A stretch of DNA of 57,470 bases from DASSWG01 sp041689995 (GCA_041689995.1 JBDNFD010000085.1:1-57470); one strand, 5' to 3'; shown: positions 36,931-46,869, counted from the first letter of the stretch. Numbers and translations: made by a program. The notes: a model not told the origin generated them from the sequence alone.

Positions 36931-38802
36931 CTATCCTTTCAACCAAGAATGACGTAATTGCACGCGGGCATCAGATTCGGGTAAATCCATTTCTTTTAAG
37001 GAAGAAACCGTGGTCATCGGGGTAGTTACTTTTCCGGAAAGTGTCAACTTCTTTCCATCGCGATCTACTACAATAGTAACATCATCGCCTTCTTGCCAGC
37101 CCATGGAAGTCATGACCATCGGACGGACATTTGTAACCGAATAATCTGTTCCATTGACGGAAACCAAGACATCATTTTCATGGACGCCAAGGGTTTTTAA
37201 GAAAGAATTGTCAGTTGCATTGGCCATAAAAAAGATTTCGCCCGTTTCCTTTTTCACATTGATATATGGCATTTGGGTTTTCATATCGATAAAATATCCC
37301 GTTTGCGCTTCTCTGCTTGATTTCTCCAAACCAACTTTCGCAAAAAATTCATCATAGGGAATGGGCGTGGTGCCAGAAACATAAGTCGTTAAGAAAGTTC
37401 CTATTTCAGGATAGCTCAACGCCACAATTTCACCGAAAAGTTCATCGTCTTCAAAAGGTTGGTTTACTCCGTATTTTGCACTCAATTTCTTCATTAAATC
37501 TAAAATTCCCATTTTTCCGTTGCTCAATTCACGCAAACGGATATCCAATGTCATTCCAATAAGAGCTCCTTTTTGATAGACATTTAAGTAGCTGGAATGA
37601 TAACTATCTTCCAAAACATGTTCACTCATTTCGGTAATTGGCATGGTGTCATCGAAATTCCGTGATGTTTGGATCTTTTTCATCATCCGATCATAAAAAT
37701 CTTGCGGTTCGATCAAACCTTGATTTACTTGAAAAAGATTGGCGAAATATTCGGTCACTCCTTCATACATCCACAAATGTTTGGACATTTTGGGATCATT
37801 GTAATCGAAATACTGAATTTCTTTGGAATGAACGCTCAAAGGTGTGAGCGTATGGAAAAATTCGTGAGAAACCACATCGGTCATGGTTTCGTTCAGTTGT
37901 TCCAATGGCATTGCTTCTGGCAAAACCACCGTTGTGGAGGTATGATGTTCCAAGGCGCCAAATCCAGACGCATCGGTTTTGTTCATATCCGAAAGATATA
38001 GAATAATGGCATATTTATCCGTATTGTTCAAATCACCAAGAAATTTCTTTTGAGCCATAACCATTTTCTCAATGGCCGGACGAATATCTTGTGCAGAGTA
38101 CACATTATTCGGGGAATACACGCTCAACAAAACCTCCATTCCTTGCAGATTAAAGCTGGTGGTATCAGGTTCTGCATACATGATCGGATGATCTGTAACC
38201 TGAAAATAGCGAGGAACAGAAAAAACATCGGTCGTAACATTGGTGGTTGTTTCCTGAGCCGGCATTTTTGTCAAAGAACTGCTGGCGATCAAATTTTTTG
38301 GATGTTGGATCATCAATTTATATGGTTCTTCTGTCATTCCGTCAAAATAACCCACAAAGCCGTGAAGGTTCAGCATAAAGTTTTTTCCTGCTTCTATATT
38401 TGTTCCGGCAGGTGAAAAAACACCATTTTCACCTTCGATATCGTAAGAATCATTCACCAGATAAGCTATTTTATCCAATTTGGTAGCATTTGCTATTTTC
38501 CATGAATTTTCATCACTTTTAACAACATTCATTTCATTTCCATCGTAATCGAATGCTTTCAAATTATCGATAAACTGTCCGTAATTATTGACCTCATAAG
38601 TTCCCGGAACGGTTTTCGGAATATAAAATGTGGTGGTATCAGTGGAAAATTTCCCCGGATCGACACTTACTTTTACTTGATCGTTGGTAATATTCACCAA
38701 ATCAATATAGGTGAGAATCGGTCCATTTTTGGAATCCTGTTGTGTAGGTCCACAAGCGGACAGTAATATTGTCACCGATAAAACAAAGAAGATTTTTTTC
38801 AT
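36931..38802 (-). CDS. M61 family metallopeptidase lipoprotein
   Basis: 623 residues from the ATG at 38802 (MKKIFFVLSVTILLSACGPT, lipobox Cys about 17); an ATG seven codons earlier exists but adds nothing. Glycyl aminopeptidase-like M61 enzyme: an N-terminal beta domain, then the catalytic domain with VSHEFFHTLTPLSVH (HExxH zinc ligands, about 315) and WMYEGVTEYFANL (third ligand Glu), and a C-terminal PDZ domain (about 515-600, containing GVHENDVLVSVNGTD). Probably lipid-anchored and periplasmic or surface-facing. Monocistronic, with a terminator at 36878. Confidence 0.92.
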   Translation of the reverse strand: MKKIFFVLSVTILLSACGPTQQDSKNGPILTYIDLVNITNDQVKVSVDPGKFSTDTTTFYIPKTVPGTYEVNNYGQFIDNLKAFDYDGNEMNVVKSDENSWKIANATKLDKIAYLVNDSYDIEGENGVFSPAGTNIEAGKNFMLNLHGFVGYFDGMTEEPYKLMIQHPKNLIASSSLTKMPAQETTTNVTTDVFSVPRYFQVTDHPIMYAEPDTTSFNLQGMEVLLSVYSPNNVYSAQDIRPAIEKMVMAQKKFLGDLNNTDKYAIILYLSDMNKTDASGFGALEHHTSTTVVLPEAMPLEQLNETMTDVVSHEFFHTLTPLSVHSKEIQYFDYNDPKMSKHLWMYEGVTEYFANLFQVNQGLIEPQDFYDRMMKKIQTSRNFDDTMPITEMSEHVLEDSYHSSYLNVYQKGALIGMTLDIRLRELSNGKMGILDLMKKLSAKYGVNQPFEDDELFGEIVALSYPEIGTFLTTYVSGTTPIPYDEFFAKVGLEKSSREAQTGYFIDMKTQMPYINVKKETGEIFFMANATDNSFLKTLGVHENDVLVSVNGTDYSVTNVRPMVMTSMGWQEGDDVTIVVDRDGKKLTLSGKVTTPMTTVSSLKEMDLPESDARVQLRHSWLKG

Positions 38803-39041
38803 ATAAAAAGTATATTTTTTCAAGTTTGACTATGGAATATGGGTTTTGTTACAAATAGGGAACGATTTTTTTTTCAAAATCTTTAGAAAAACAGTTTTCA
38901 TACAAGTAATGGAAAGAATTCAATTCCGCCAATATCCGTTGATCTTTTCACGAAACATATTGAAACAAAATTGAAAAGGAATATCAAATCGAGTTCTATG
39001 CGATTTCTTGAAAAATACAACTGAATTATTTCCGGCAATTC

Positions 39042-40532
39042 TTAAACCAAATCATACCAAGAGCCTTTTTCCCGATAGGCAACAACAGGAATTACGGTGT
39101 TGTGCGCACGAAAAGAACTTACCAAAATGGAAACTTCTGCCTGAATTATTTCTAAACAATTACTGACCAAGTCTTTGCGAAATCCGTTTTTTTGAATTTC
39201 TAGCACAAAATCAGCGGCAATAATGCGGGAATAAATTTTCCCCAAATCCACCATTTTCCGTTGACTTAAGTCAGTAATAAGGGTAAAATCAATATCCTTT
39301 TTAAAATATGCGCAAGATTTTTCAGTAAGCGGAAATTCCTTTAAAAATTTGTACAAATTAAATTCCTTTTTACGTTTCATTAATTTGCCCATCATCTCGG
39401 CAATTTGGGTGTATAGCATTTCATTGGAACCTTCAAATACCTGAAACGGTCTACTATCCATCACTCCGCGCCCACCAATATTGTTCATTCGGTAACCATT
39501 CGCACCGGAGAGTTGCATGAAGGTTTGTGATGCTTCTTGCATCAAATCGGTCACAAAAGCCTTCATCGTATTGGCTTCTATTCCTTCCCCAGAAAGATCG
39601 TTTTCGATACTGCTTTTGGTGCTGCTCCTGAAACACATTGCGGAGGCAATGGTAAAGGCACTTTGGATTTTGGAAATTTGGTGCTGCACTTGGTCCAAAG
39701 TATTTAACTTCTTCCCTCCTACTACTCTTTCGTTACAATGTTTTATAGCTTCATCCAGCATTCTTTTGATGAAACCAACGGCCATTCCCGGAAACTGCAT
39801 TCTGCTTCTGTGCAAAACATCCAACATCATTTTTAACCCAGAAGATTTCGCTTCCAGTTTAAACGCTTCCGGCACAATTATATCTACTTTATTTTCGCCA
39901 TAAGGAATCAGGTGAAGTCCCAAATTATTATAAAATTGCGTTACCTCAATCTGTTGATTTTTTTGTGCGACATCGCAGATAAAGAAATCAATATCCCGGT
40001 TTAATTTTCCATCGCTTTCTTTTTTACGCGAGGTGATTAACCAATAATCGGCCATTCCGGTCAAACCTTGCCAATGTTTTGTTCCTTTTATGTGATAACC
40101 AGATCCGACTTTCTCGTTATAAGTTTGCATGTTCAGCGCATCGCTTCCATAATCGGGTTCTGTGATCATTAATCCTCCCATTTTTTGTTTCTCCAAAAAG
40201 TTTTTGAAAATTTCATCTTTCACCGAATTCTGAGCATATTTGGCGATAGGTTCTAAAAAAAGCGCAATATTAATTCCGAAAATCAAGGACAGCGAAAGCG
40301 ATTCGTAAGAAGCGGCAGATAAAAGTGCCAGGCATTCTTTCACCTTCCCCCCTCTTCCACCAAATTCTTCTGGAACAGCAACTGACAAAGACTTTAATTC
40401 CATAATTCGATTTAAGGCCTCTGGAGATAATTTTCTTTCAGAACTAAATTCTTGATCGCCATATTTTTCCTGAAAGACATCTTGAAAAACGCTTTCAATA
40501 TTTTTAAGATATACTGAAAAATTCTGTTGCAT
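39042..40532 (-). CDS. Acyl-CoA dehydrogenase family protein
   Basis: 496 residues, flavin-dependent. N-terminal helical domain (SVAVPEEFGGRGG, LSLIFGINIALFLEPIAKYA), middle beta domain (MITEPDYGSDALNMQTYNEKVGSG and HIKGTKHWQGLTGMADYWL), and a C-terminal helical domain with GANGYRMNNIGGRGVMDSRP and VFEGSNEML (the FEGS-like catalytic segment, about 375-382). It probably oxidises a fatty or branched acyl-CoA. It stands alone, so the substrate cannot be inferred. A further C-terminal extension (about 400-496) has no recognised motif. Confidence 0.9.
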   Translation of the reverse strand: MQQNFSVYLKNIESVFQDVFQEKYGDQEFSSERKLSPEALNRIMELKSLSVAVPEEFGGRGGKVKECLALLSAASYESLSLSLIFGINIALFLEPIAKYAQNSVKDEIFKNFLEKQKMGGLMITEPDYGSDALNMQTYNEKVGSGYHIKGTKHWQGLTGMADYWLITSRKKESDGKLNRDIDFFICDVAQKNQQIEVTQFYNNLGLHLIPYGENKVDIIVPEAFKLEAKSSGLKMMLDVLHRSRMQFPGMAVGFIKRMLDEAIKHCNERVVGGKKLNTLDQVQHQISKIQSAFTIASAMCFRSSTKSSIENDLSGEGIEANTMKAFVTDLMQEASQTFMQLSGANGYRMNNIGGRGVMDSRPFQVFEGSNEMLYTQIAEMMGKLMKRKKEFNLYKFLKEFPLTEKSCAYFKKDIDFTLITDLSQRKMVDLGKIYSRIIAADFVLEIQKNGFRKDLVSNCLEIIQAEVSILVSSFRAHNTVIPVVAYREKGSWYDLV

Positions 40533-40875
40533 ATTTTACTTTCTATTTTGACTGATCTTTTTCGTTCATTAAATCATCGTTAATACGGATTCAATTAGTC
40601 CTAATCGAATCGTAATATTATTCACAAAAATAAGTCATTCTTTTGAACTATTTATCCCGCCAAAAGTAATTCCCTCTCCCGCCTTAAAAAATGACCAATA
40701 TCATCGATAGTCAAAAAAAAAGTTTTTTCAAAATCATGAAAAGTAGTTTAATGGTAAACTAAATTTTGAGAATCCAAAACATCGTTTTTTAGGCTTGTTT
40801 CCTCAGATAAAATCACCTATTTATGGTTATATTTGCGCGGTATTTTTCAAAACAAACCCCTATAATTTGAACACG
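40533..40875. other. 343-base intergenic region between divergent genes
   Basis: No ORF or RNA gene seen. It contains the promoter element at 40828-40835 for the plus-strand gene and several A- and T-runs. The ORF of the plus-strand gene is open here to a TTG at 40795, but this precedes the promoter and is unlikely to be translated. Confidence 0.5.
40828..40835 (+). promoter_or_regulatory. -7 promoter element of the gene at 40876
   Basis: TATATTTG matches TANNTTTG, 40 bases before the ATG. It supports 40876 as the start rather than the upstream TTG in the same frame. Confidence 0.5.
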
Positions 40876-41865
40876 ATGAGCATGGATTTTTTCAATCCGT
40901 TTGAGGATATGATTTTCGACACCAATTTCTGTTTCTTATCTGGAAAATTGACCACAGATTATATTACAATTTTCCCCGAATGGCTGATGGAACACTTTAA
41001 GCTTACGGAAGAAACCCTTGGATTGATGGAGAACAGCCAGAAAATGATTCGTTATCCGGAGCTTAAATTGCCTTGTGCCACGCATGTTAAAGAAGCCTTC
41101 GACGAATTGGATGTGCAGTTTGAAGAGGCCTACAAAAAAGGATATGACGGAATTGCGCAGCTCGATGACAAACTTTTATTTCTGTGGTCGGGACGAATTG
41201 TATATGGCCTTTTTTATCTTGAAATGTTGGGCGAATGGGAGCGGCATCAAAAATTGGGAAAAGAATTTACTTTTGCCGACAAATTAAAAAACCGCATGCG
41301 CAAGTTTCATTTGAACCTACAATCCATCGTGGAACCGATTTCTTTTGGCGAGAGAAAACCTTGGAGCATTATTGTTTTCCCCCTGAAATATTCAGCAGAT
41401 ATTTTGAGTTACCGCGATGATGTGATCAACTTAATGTTCCAATTTGGTGTTAATGGATTCGGATTTATTGCCTGTTTGCAAGACAATGGAGCAATTGCGG
41501 AAAAGCAACATGAAATTATCAAAAAAATGAAGGGACACACATTGCATCCTATTCAGTTTGAAGAATTATATGCGCGCTTTCATTACACAGCCGATTTATT
41601 GCAATATCAACCACAATATGAGCTAACACAAGAAGGCGATGAAATTAAGATAGAAGCTTTGCCTATTGTCCAAACCAATCCCAATTTACCACTTTTCGGA
41701 TTTTGGATCGATGATTTTTATGCTCGGCTACTTTCTAATTATTGGCAAGTATATGGCATCGAAAAAGGCGAAATCATCCAATTCCAAAAGCCATTTCTAA
41801 GTTTTCTCGAACATTCTCAAAGTAAAGATTTTGTGGATCCGGAAACGATTAATCTGCCTTTCTAA
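40876..41865 (+). CDS. Conserved cytosolic protein of unknown function
   Basis: 329 residues from the ATG at 40876 (MSMDFFNPFEDMIFDTNFCF). No signal peptide or membrane segment. The protein is rich in aromatic residues and mixed alpha/beta. Conserved-looking stretches are LLFLWSGRIVYGLFYLEML, ERKPWSIIVFPLKYSADIL and PLFGFWIDDFYARLLSNYW. I do not recognise a family or catalytic motif. It is monocistronic with its own promoter, between an acyl-CoA dehydrogenase and the proline operon, neither of which hints at a role. Confidence 0.8.
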   Translation: MSMDFFNPFEDMIFDTNFCFLSGKLTTDYITIFPEWLMEHFKLTEETLGLMENSQKMIRYPELKLPCATHVKEAFDELDVQFEEAYKKGYDGIAQLDDKLLFLWSGRIVYGLFYLEMLGEWERHQKLGKEFTFADKLKNRMRKFHLNLQSIVEPISFGERKPWSIIVFPLKYSADILSYRDDVINLMFQFGVNGFGFIACLQDNGAIAEKQHEIIKKMKGHTLHPIQFEELYARFHYTADLLQYQPQYELTQEGDEIKIEALPIVQTNPNLPLFGFWIDDFYARLLSNYWQVYGIEKGEIIQFQKPFLSFLEHSQSKDFVDPETINLPF

Positions 41866-42284
41866 AAACGTTCCATCGATAAAAATTTTGAAACGAATTT
41901 GACATTAGAACTGCAGTCGTCATCGCAGAGGATTTTCTTTGGCTGAAAAACTCAATGTTCTGCAAAAAATCTTTCTAGATGAAACTTTCATTTTTTGAAG
42001 TAGTATAAACATCTAAAAGTGACATCATTTCGTAAAAATTGACGGACTGTCACCCATTTTGTTAGTTTTCCGTTTGATATAAATTATTTTTAATTATATT
42101 TTCTTTGTTTAAAAAATCTGCTTAACCTGCATTATTGCTGGCTTAAGAACACATTTCATTTTTCAAAACATCCTTTTTTTTCTCAATTTCCATGATTCCC
42201 GCATAGTACTTGCAAGTTATTATTTGTAATTTTATAAAAAGTGGCAATAAATAGCTTTATCAAACTCAACTTAAAAATAAATTC
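41866..42284. other. 419-base gap before proC
   Basis: No convincing ORF, RNA gene, repeat or promoter consensus. The region is A+T-rich with several homopolymer runs. No leader peptide rich in proline codons is seen, so attenuation control of the proline operon is not supported. Confidence 0.5.
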
Positions 42285-43088
42285 ATGAAAGTATTAGTGA
42301 TTGGAGCAGGAAACATGGGCTTGACTTATGCGGAAGGAATGGCGAAATCCCCTTTATTGAACCGCCGCAAATTGATGATATACGATATTTCCATAGAGAA
42401 AATTGAAGCTCTTCAAGAAGAACCACTTTTTGACGTTTACGAGCATATTGAAACTTGCCTTGCCCAAGCCGATATCGTTTTCATAGCCGTTAAACCTTAT
42501 CATTGTGAGGAACTCTTTGAAAAAATAAAACCCATAGTCAATCAGGACCAAATTTTTGTTTCCTTGATGGCTGGTGTCACCATACAAAAAATCCAGACAT
42601 TATTGGACGTAAAAAAAGTGGTCAGGACCATGCCAAATTTACCCGCAAAAGTTGGTAAAGGTGTAACTTCCTATACCGCGTCCAAAGAAGTTTCACGCGT
42701 GGAATTACTAATGGTAAGAAACTTGCTTGATACCACAGGCAAATCCATCAAAGTGGAGAATGAAAATTTCATCGATGCTTCGACCGGAATTTCAGGAAGT
42801 GGCCCTGCGTATGTCTTCTATTTTATGCAATCCATGATGGAGGCCGCTTTGAAAATGGGGTTTTCAGTAAACGATTCGAAAATATTGGTCAGCAACACGT
42901 TTGAAGGAGCTGTAGAACTTTTCAACCAATCAGATCTTTCCCCAACTTCATGGATGGACATGGTGGCTTCAAAAGGCGGCACCACCCGGGCAGCACTAGA
43001 TTCCTTGGATGACAACAATGTAAAAGAACTCATAAAAGAAGCTGCTTATGCCGCTTTTGATCGCGCTGTGGAACTCGGTGAAAAGTAG
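42285..43088 (+). CDS. proC: Pyrroline-5-carboxylate reductase
   Basis: 267 residues. Last step of proline synthesis: reduces pyrroline-5-carboxylate with NAD(P)H. N-terminal Rossmann motif VIGAGNMGLTYAEGM (about 4-18), then FIAVKPYH, VRTMPNLPAKVGKG (family signature) and the C-terminal dimer domain with TGISGSGPAYVFYFM and MVASKGGTTRAALDSL. First gene of the proC-proB-proA cluster, with gaps of 59 and 38 bases between genes. All three proline-biosynthetic enzymes from glutamate are therefore together. Confidence 0.96.
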   Translation: MKVLVIGAGNMGLTYAEGMAKSPLLNRRKLMIYDISIEKIEALQEEPLFDVYEHIETCLAQADIVFIAVKPYHCEELFEKIKPIVNQDQIFVSLMAGVTIQKIQTLLDVKKVVRTMPNLPAKVGKGVTSYTASKEVSRVELLMVRNLLDTTGKSIKVENENFIDASTGISGSGPAYVFYFMQSMMEAALKMGFSVNDSKILVSNTFEGAVELFNQSDLSPTSWMDMVASKGGTTRAALDSLDDNNVKELIKEAAYAAFDRAVELGEK

Positions 43089-43147
43089 ATTGTCAAGTAA
43101 GCGATCAACAACTTAACAGCTAATAATAATAACCATTTATCAAAAAA

Positions 43148-43918
43148 ATGCACAAAAAAAGAATCGTTATCAAAGTTGGCACCAACGTGATGACCAACCG
43201 CAACAACCGCATTGTTGGGCCCATCTTAAAAAATTTGGTTCGGCAAATTGCCTATTTGTACGAACGCGATGTTATTACCGTCTTGGTTTCTTCAGGATCG
43301 GCAATTGCAGGGAAAGAAGTGATCGGTGATTGTGGAATTGAAGATACGGCGATACGGCGACAAGTATATTCGGCGGTGGGACAGCCGCGAATGATGCGTC
43401 ATTATTACAGTATGTTCCACGATTTTGGAATGCGTTGTGCCCAAGTACTCGCCACGAAAAGGGATTTTGCGCCTGGAAAATATCGGGAAAATATGATCAA
43501 TTGTTACGAAGGTTTATTGTCGGAAGGAATCGTTCCCATTGCAAACGAAGATGATGCCACTTCTCTGTCCCTATCCATGTTTTCCGATAATGATGAATTG
43601 GCAAGCTTGGTAGCAGAATTGATTCATGCCGATATGATGATTATTTTGACAGATATCGATGGACTTTATACTGGGCATCCTGACGATGAAAACTCAGAAC
43701 TTCTTTCGAATGTGAAGATAGATCAGAACGTGGAAAAATACGTTCAAAAAAACGAGAAAAAAGAAGGTGAAGGTCGTGGAGGAATGGAGTCAAAATTAAA
43801 AATAGCCAAAGAAACAGCACGAAAAAATATCCCTACAATCATTGCAAACGGGAAAGAGGAAAACATCATTCTGGATATTATGGAAGGAAAAGATGTCGGC
43901 ACCAAGTTCGAAGCATAA
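43148..43918 (+). CDS. proB: Glutamate 5-kinase without PUA domain
   Basis: 256 residues. The amino acid kinase domain is complete: RIVIKVGTNVMT (about 4-15), VLVSSGSAIAGKEVIG, PIANEDDATSL (about 136) and ILTDIDGLYTG (about 172), and the C-terminal GRGGMESKLKIAKETARK. It ends at ILDIMEGKDVGTKFEA, so the roughly 100-residue C-terminal PUA domain of the E. coli enzyme is absent. It phosphorylates glutamate; proline feedback should act on the kinase domain (family knowledge). Second gene of the proline operon. Confidence 0.94.
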   Translation: MHKKRIVIKVGTNVMTNRNNRIVGPILKNLVRQIAYLYERDVITVLVSSGSAIAGKEVIGDCGIEDTAIRRQVYSAVGQPRMMRHYYSMFHDFGMRCAQVLATKRDFAPGKYRENMINCYEGLLSEGIVPIANEDDATSLSLSMFSDNDELASLVAELIHADMMIILTDIDGLYTGHPDDENSELLSNVKIDQNVEKYVQKNEKKEGEGRGGMESKLKIAKETARKNIPTIIANGKEENIILDIMEGKDVGTKFEA

Positions 43919-43956
43919 AAGTTTAGTGAGGAATTTAATTCAAAAAAGAAAAACAA

Positions 43957-45156
43957 ATGAAATTATTGGACACTAGCACAAAAAACAACGTTTTGCAATC
44001 CATGATGCATATTTTGGATAAAAAACGTGCGCAAATCATAGAAGCCAATCAGAAAGATCGTACTGATTTTAAACGTGACGATCAGGCACTTTACGATCGA
44101 CTGGTGGTGGACAATGCAAAGATTGATGGGATGATCCAAGCGATCAAAGAAGTAAAGGCACAGCAAGATCCCGTGGGGAAAGAAATTTCCAAAATTGTGC
44201 TTGACAATGGTTTAAAGATCGTCAACAAAACCGACCCGTTCGGTACGATCATGATCATTTATGAATCCCGTCCGGACGTGACCATCGAAGCGGCCGTGGT
44301 GGCTTTCAAGGCCAATAATAAAATTTTGTTGAAAGGAGGTCGGGAAGCCTATCACAGCAATGTTATTTTGGAAAAATGTTGGCATGAAGCACTGGAAGAA
44401 AATGGTCTTTCAAAAGATTGGATTACCTTGATGCACATCAACCGGGAAGAAACCCAGGAATTTCTGCGAAACCCATCCGAAAAACTGGATTTGATCGTAC
44501 CACGCGGAGGCGAACGCCTGATCAATTTCGTGAAAAAACACGCAAAATGCGCGGTTCTGATCAGCGGGCGAGGCAACAACTTTTTGTACGTCGCCGAAGA
44601 TGCGGACTGGAACCAAACCCTCAAAGTGATCATCAATTCGAAAACGGATAAAATCTCTGGTTGCAATGCATTGGACAAAGTACTCCTAAACCCGAACATG
44701 CCTGATTATGAAAATCGTTTGAAAAATTTACGCGATGTGCTTCAAGAAGAAAATGTAGAAGTTCTCGTTGATGAAAAAACGAAAAAAATCCTATCGGAAA
44801 CAAAAACCATGGAAAGCGACGATGTGTGGAGCGAAGAATTCCTTGCGCTTAAAATCGTGTTGGGGGAAGTGGAAAACCTGGACGAAGCCATTGAAAAAAT
44901 CAACACCTATTCTGGAAAACATTCCAGCGTGATTATGACCACAGACACGGCAAAAGCCAAAAAATTCATGGAACAAATAGACAGTGCGGCGGTTTACCAC
45001 AACGCTTCCACGCGTTTTACGGACGGTGGACAAATGGGCGTCGGCGCAGAGCTCGCCATTAGCACTGACAAACTGCACCACCGCGGACCTTTAGGCTTGA
45101 AACAATTGGTGACCAATAAATATTATGTATTCGGCGAGGGGCAGATTCGCACCTAA
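43957..45156 (+). CDS. proA: Glutamate-5-semialdehyde dehydrogenase
   Basis: 399 residues, aldehyde-dehydrogenase fold. It reduces glutamyl 5-phosphate to the semialdehyde with NADPH. Typical motifs are DPFGTIMIIYESRPDVTIEA, LLKGGREAYHSN, DLIVPRGGERLINFV, the catalytic Cys in KISGCNALDKVLLNP (about 232), and RFTDGGQMGVGAELAIS near the C-terminus. Third gene of the proline operon, convergent with the globin gene 12 bases away. Confidence 0.96.
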   Translation: MKLLDTSTKNNVLQSMMHILDKKRAQIIEANQKDRTDFKRDDQALYDRLVVDNAKIDGMIQAIKEVKAQQDPVGKEISKIVLDNGLKIVNKTDPFGTIMIIYESRPDVTIEAAVVAFKANNKILLKGGREAYHSNVILEKCWHEALEENGLSKDWITLMHINREETQEFLRNPSEKLDLIVPRGGERLINFVKKHAKCAVLISGRGNNFLYVAEDADWNQTLKVIINSKTDKISGCNALDKVLLNPNMPDYENRLKNLRDVLQEENVEVLVDEKTKKILSETKTMESDDVWSEEFLALKIVLGEVENLDEAIEKINTYSGKHSSVIMTTDTAKAKKFMEQIDSAAVYHNASTRFTDGGQMGVGAELAISTDKLHHRGPLGLKQLVTNKYYVFGEGQIRT

Positions 45157-45168
45157 CTTACCGCCAAA

Positions 45169-45564
45169 TTAAGCGTTGGTGTTTGTCCTATTTTGATAGA
45201 TATTCATAAAAAGATGTGTGGACATATTTCTGGCGCGATTTTTTGCCATATTGGCTTTTTCACCTTCAAATAATTCATCTATTGTAGCAAACCACATATT
45301 GAGCCATTCTCCAAAATGTCGCGGTTCAATGCTATGGTTGAATTTCTGATCTACGCTAACGTGCGCGGTCATTGGGTTTCCTCTAAATTTTCGCACCAAA
45401 AATAAATTGGTCTCCCAAAAATCGGTCAGTTTTTCGAGATGCTCCGGCCAATCTTTAATTATCTCGTTAAAAATTGGGCCAATCAATTCATTCTTCCTCA
45501 CTTTGGCATAAAAAGTAGAAACAAGGTTAAAAACATCTTCCCTGTTCTGTATATCTTCTTTCAT
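45169..45564 (-). CDS. Group III truncated hemoglobin
   Basis: 131 residues. The 2-over-2 globin fold of trHb group III is indicated by FYAKVRKNELIGPIFNEII, FWETNLFLVRKFRGNPM and RHFGEWLNMWFATIDELF, in which the His of HF-x2-WL is the likely haem-binding proximal ligand, and RARNMSTHLF. These proteins bind O2 or NO and are linked to nitrosative or low-oxygen physiology, but no member function is fixed. It follows the CoA-transferase by 27 bases on the same strand and is probably co-transcribed, under a candidate Fnr-type site at 46979. Confidence 0.92.
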   Translation of the reverse strand: MKEDIQNREDVFNLVSTFYAKVRKNELIGPIFNEIIKDWPEHLEKLTDFWETNLFLVRKFRGNPMTAHVSVDQKFNHSIEPRHFGEWLNMWFATIDELFEGEKANMAKNRARNMSTHLFMNIYQNRTNTNA

Positions 45565-45591
45565 CTTTTTGTTTTTAAATTAAGGTTTTCT

Positions 45592-46869
45592 TCATTGATG
45601 CAATCTTTCAAAAGCTTCCTTTTCCAAGTTTTCCCGATGATTTGGGTGCGCTATGGAAATAAATGCTTTTGCGCGCTGTTCCAAGTTTTTACCATAAAGC
45701 TCCACCACCCCAAATTCTGTGGCAATATAATGAACGTGCGCCCTGGTTGTGGTCACTCCAGCTCCTTGTTTTAGAAAAGCAACAATTTTTGAATCACCGT
45801 TTTTCGTCACGGACGGCAAAGCTATAATGGCCTTTCCCCCATCAGATAAGGAAGCACCGCGCATAAAATCCATTTGTCCACCCACGCCCGAATATTGATA
45901 TTTTCCGATGGTATCTGCGCATACCTGCCCAGTAATATCTATTTCTATGGCCGAATTAATGGCGGTGACTTTGGGGTTCTGTCTTATAATTGCTGTGTCG
46001 TTCGTATAGGCTGCTTCTTTGAAATGCACCAAGGGATTATCATCTATAAAATCATATAATTTTGGACTTCCCATGGCAAAGCAAGTGACTAGTTTTCCTG
46101 TTTTTATTTTCTTTTCTTCCCCAGTAATAATACCTTTTTCAAAGAGCGGCAATATTCCATCAGAAAACATTTCAGTATGAATCCCAAGACGTTGGTGGTT
46201 CATTAAATTGGAAAGGACCACGTTTGGGATACCACCAATTCCCATTTGAAGCGTTGCGCCGTCATCAACCAAATCAGCCACATGTTTTCCGATTTGCTTT
46301 TCAATTTCGGTCGGTTCCTTTTGTGAACTGGTGAAAAGTGGAAGGTCTACCTCCACCGCAGCGTCAATCTTGCTCATATGAATAATGCCATCACCGTGAG
46401 TGCGCGGCACTTGAGGATTTACCAGAGCCACGATTTTTTTAGCGGTCTGAATTGCCGGAAGCGTAATGTCCACTGATAATCCAAGGGAACAATATCCATG
46501 TTTATCCGGCGGGGAAACTTGTATAAAAGCGACGTCTAGCGGCAAGATATTTCGTCGGAAGAGCAAATGTATCTCGCTTAGAAAAATGGGAATATATGCA
46601 CCAAATTCAGAGTTTACATTCTTCCGAACATTGCTTCCCACAAAACAACTGTTCACCTTGAACGCTTTTTTATATGGCTCGGTGGTATATCGTGCTTCGC
46701 CTTCCGTATGGATCGAAAATAATTCCACATCTTGAAGTTCTTTATAACGTTCACAAAGTGCATCGATCAAAAATACCGGAGTCATTGCCGCACCTTGTAA
46801 ATAAACGCGGTCACCCGAATTTACAAGGGACACTGCTTCTTGAACTGTAGTGGTCTTTAAATGATTCAT
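45592..46869 (-). CDS. Acetyl-CoA hydrolase/transferase family protein
   Basis: 425 residues, two CoA-transferase family I domains. Visible: YLQGAAMTPVFLIDALCER (N-terminal), VSPPDKHGYCSLGLSVD, LQMGIGGIPNVVLSNLMNH, INSAIEIDITGQVCADTIG with the catalytic-type Glu, and GVGGQMDFMRGASLSDGGKA. It most resembles 4-hydroxybutyrate or acetate CoA-transferases (moves CoA between acyl-CoA and a carboxylate). Substrate not determinable. Its pairing with a truncated globin and an Fnr-type palindrome suggests low-oxygen energy metabolism (inference). Confidence 0.9.
   Translation of the reverse strand: MNHLKTTTVQEAVSLVNSGDRVYLQGAAMTPVFLIDALCERYKELQDVELFSIHTEGEARYTTEPYKKAFKVNSCFVGSNVRKNVNSEFGAYIPIFLSEIHLLFRRNILPLDVAFIQVSPPDKHGYCSLGLSVDITLPAIQTAKKIVALVNPQVPRTHGDGIIHMSKIDAAVEVDLPLFTSSQKEPTEIEKQIGKHVADLVDDGATLQMGIGGIPNVVLSNLMNHQRLGIHTEMFSDGILPLFEKGIITGEEKKIKTGKLVTCFAMGSPKLYDFIDDNPLVHFKEAAYTNDTAIIRQNPKVTAINSAIEIDITGQVCADTIGKYQYSGVGGQMDFMRGASLSDGGKAIIALPSVTKNGDSKIVAFLKQGAGVTTTRAHVHYIATEFGVVELYGKNLEQRAKAFISIAHPNHRENLEKEAFERLHQ

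Noticed and set aside
40692..40703. TGACCAATATCA, another TGA-N6-TCA match, upstream of the unknown gene at 40876
   Set aside because: Outer flanks are not palindromic and its centre is 137 bases from the -7 box at 40828-40835, unlike the sites in the stress island. Taken as chance.
41866..42284. Attenuator or leader peptide for the proline operon
   Set aside because: No short ORF with proline codons and no alternative hairpin pair before proC.
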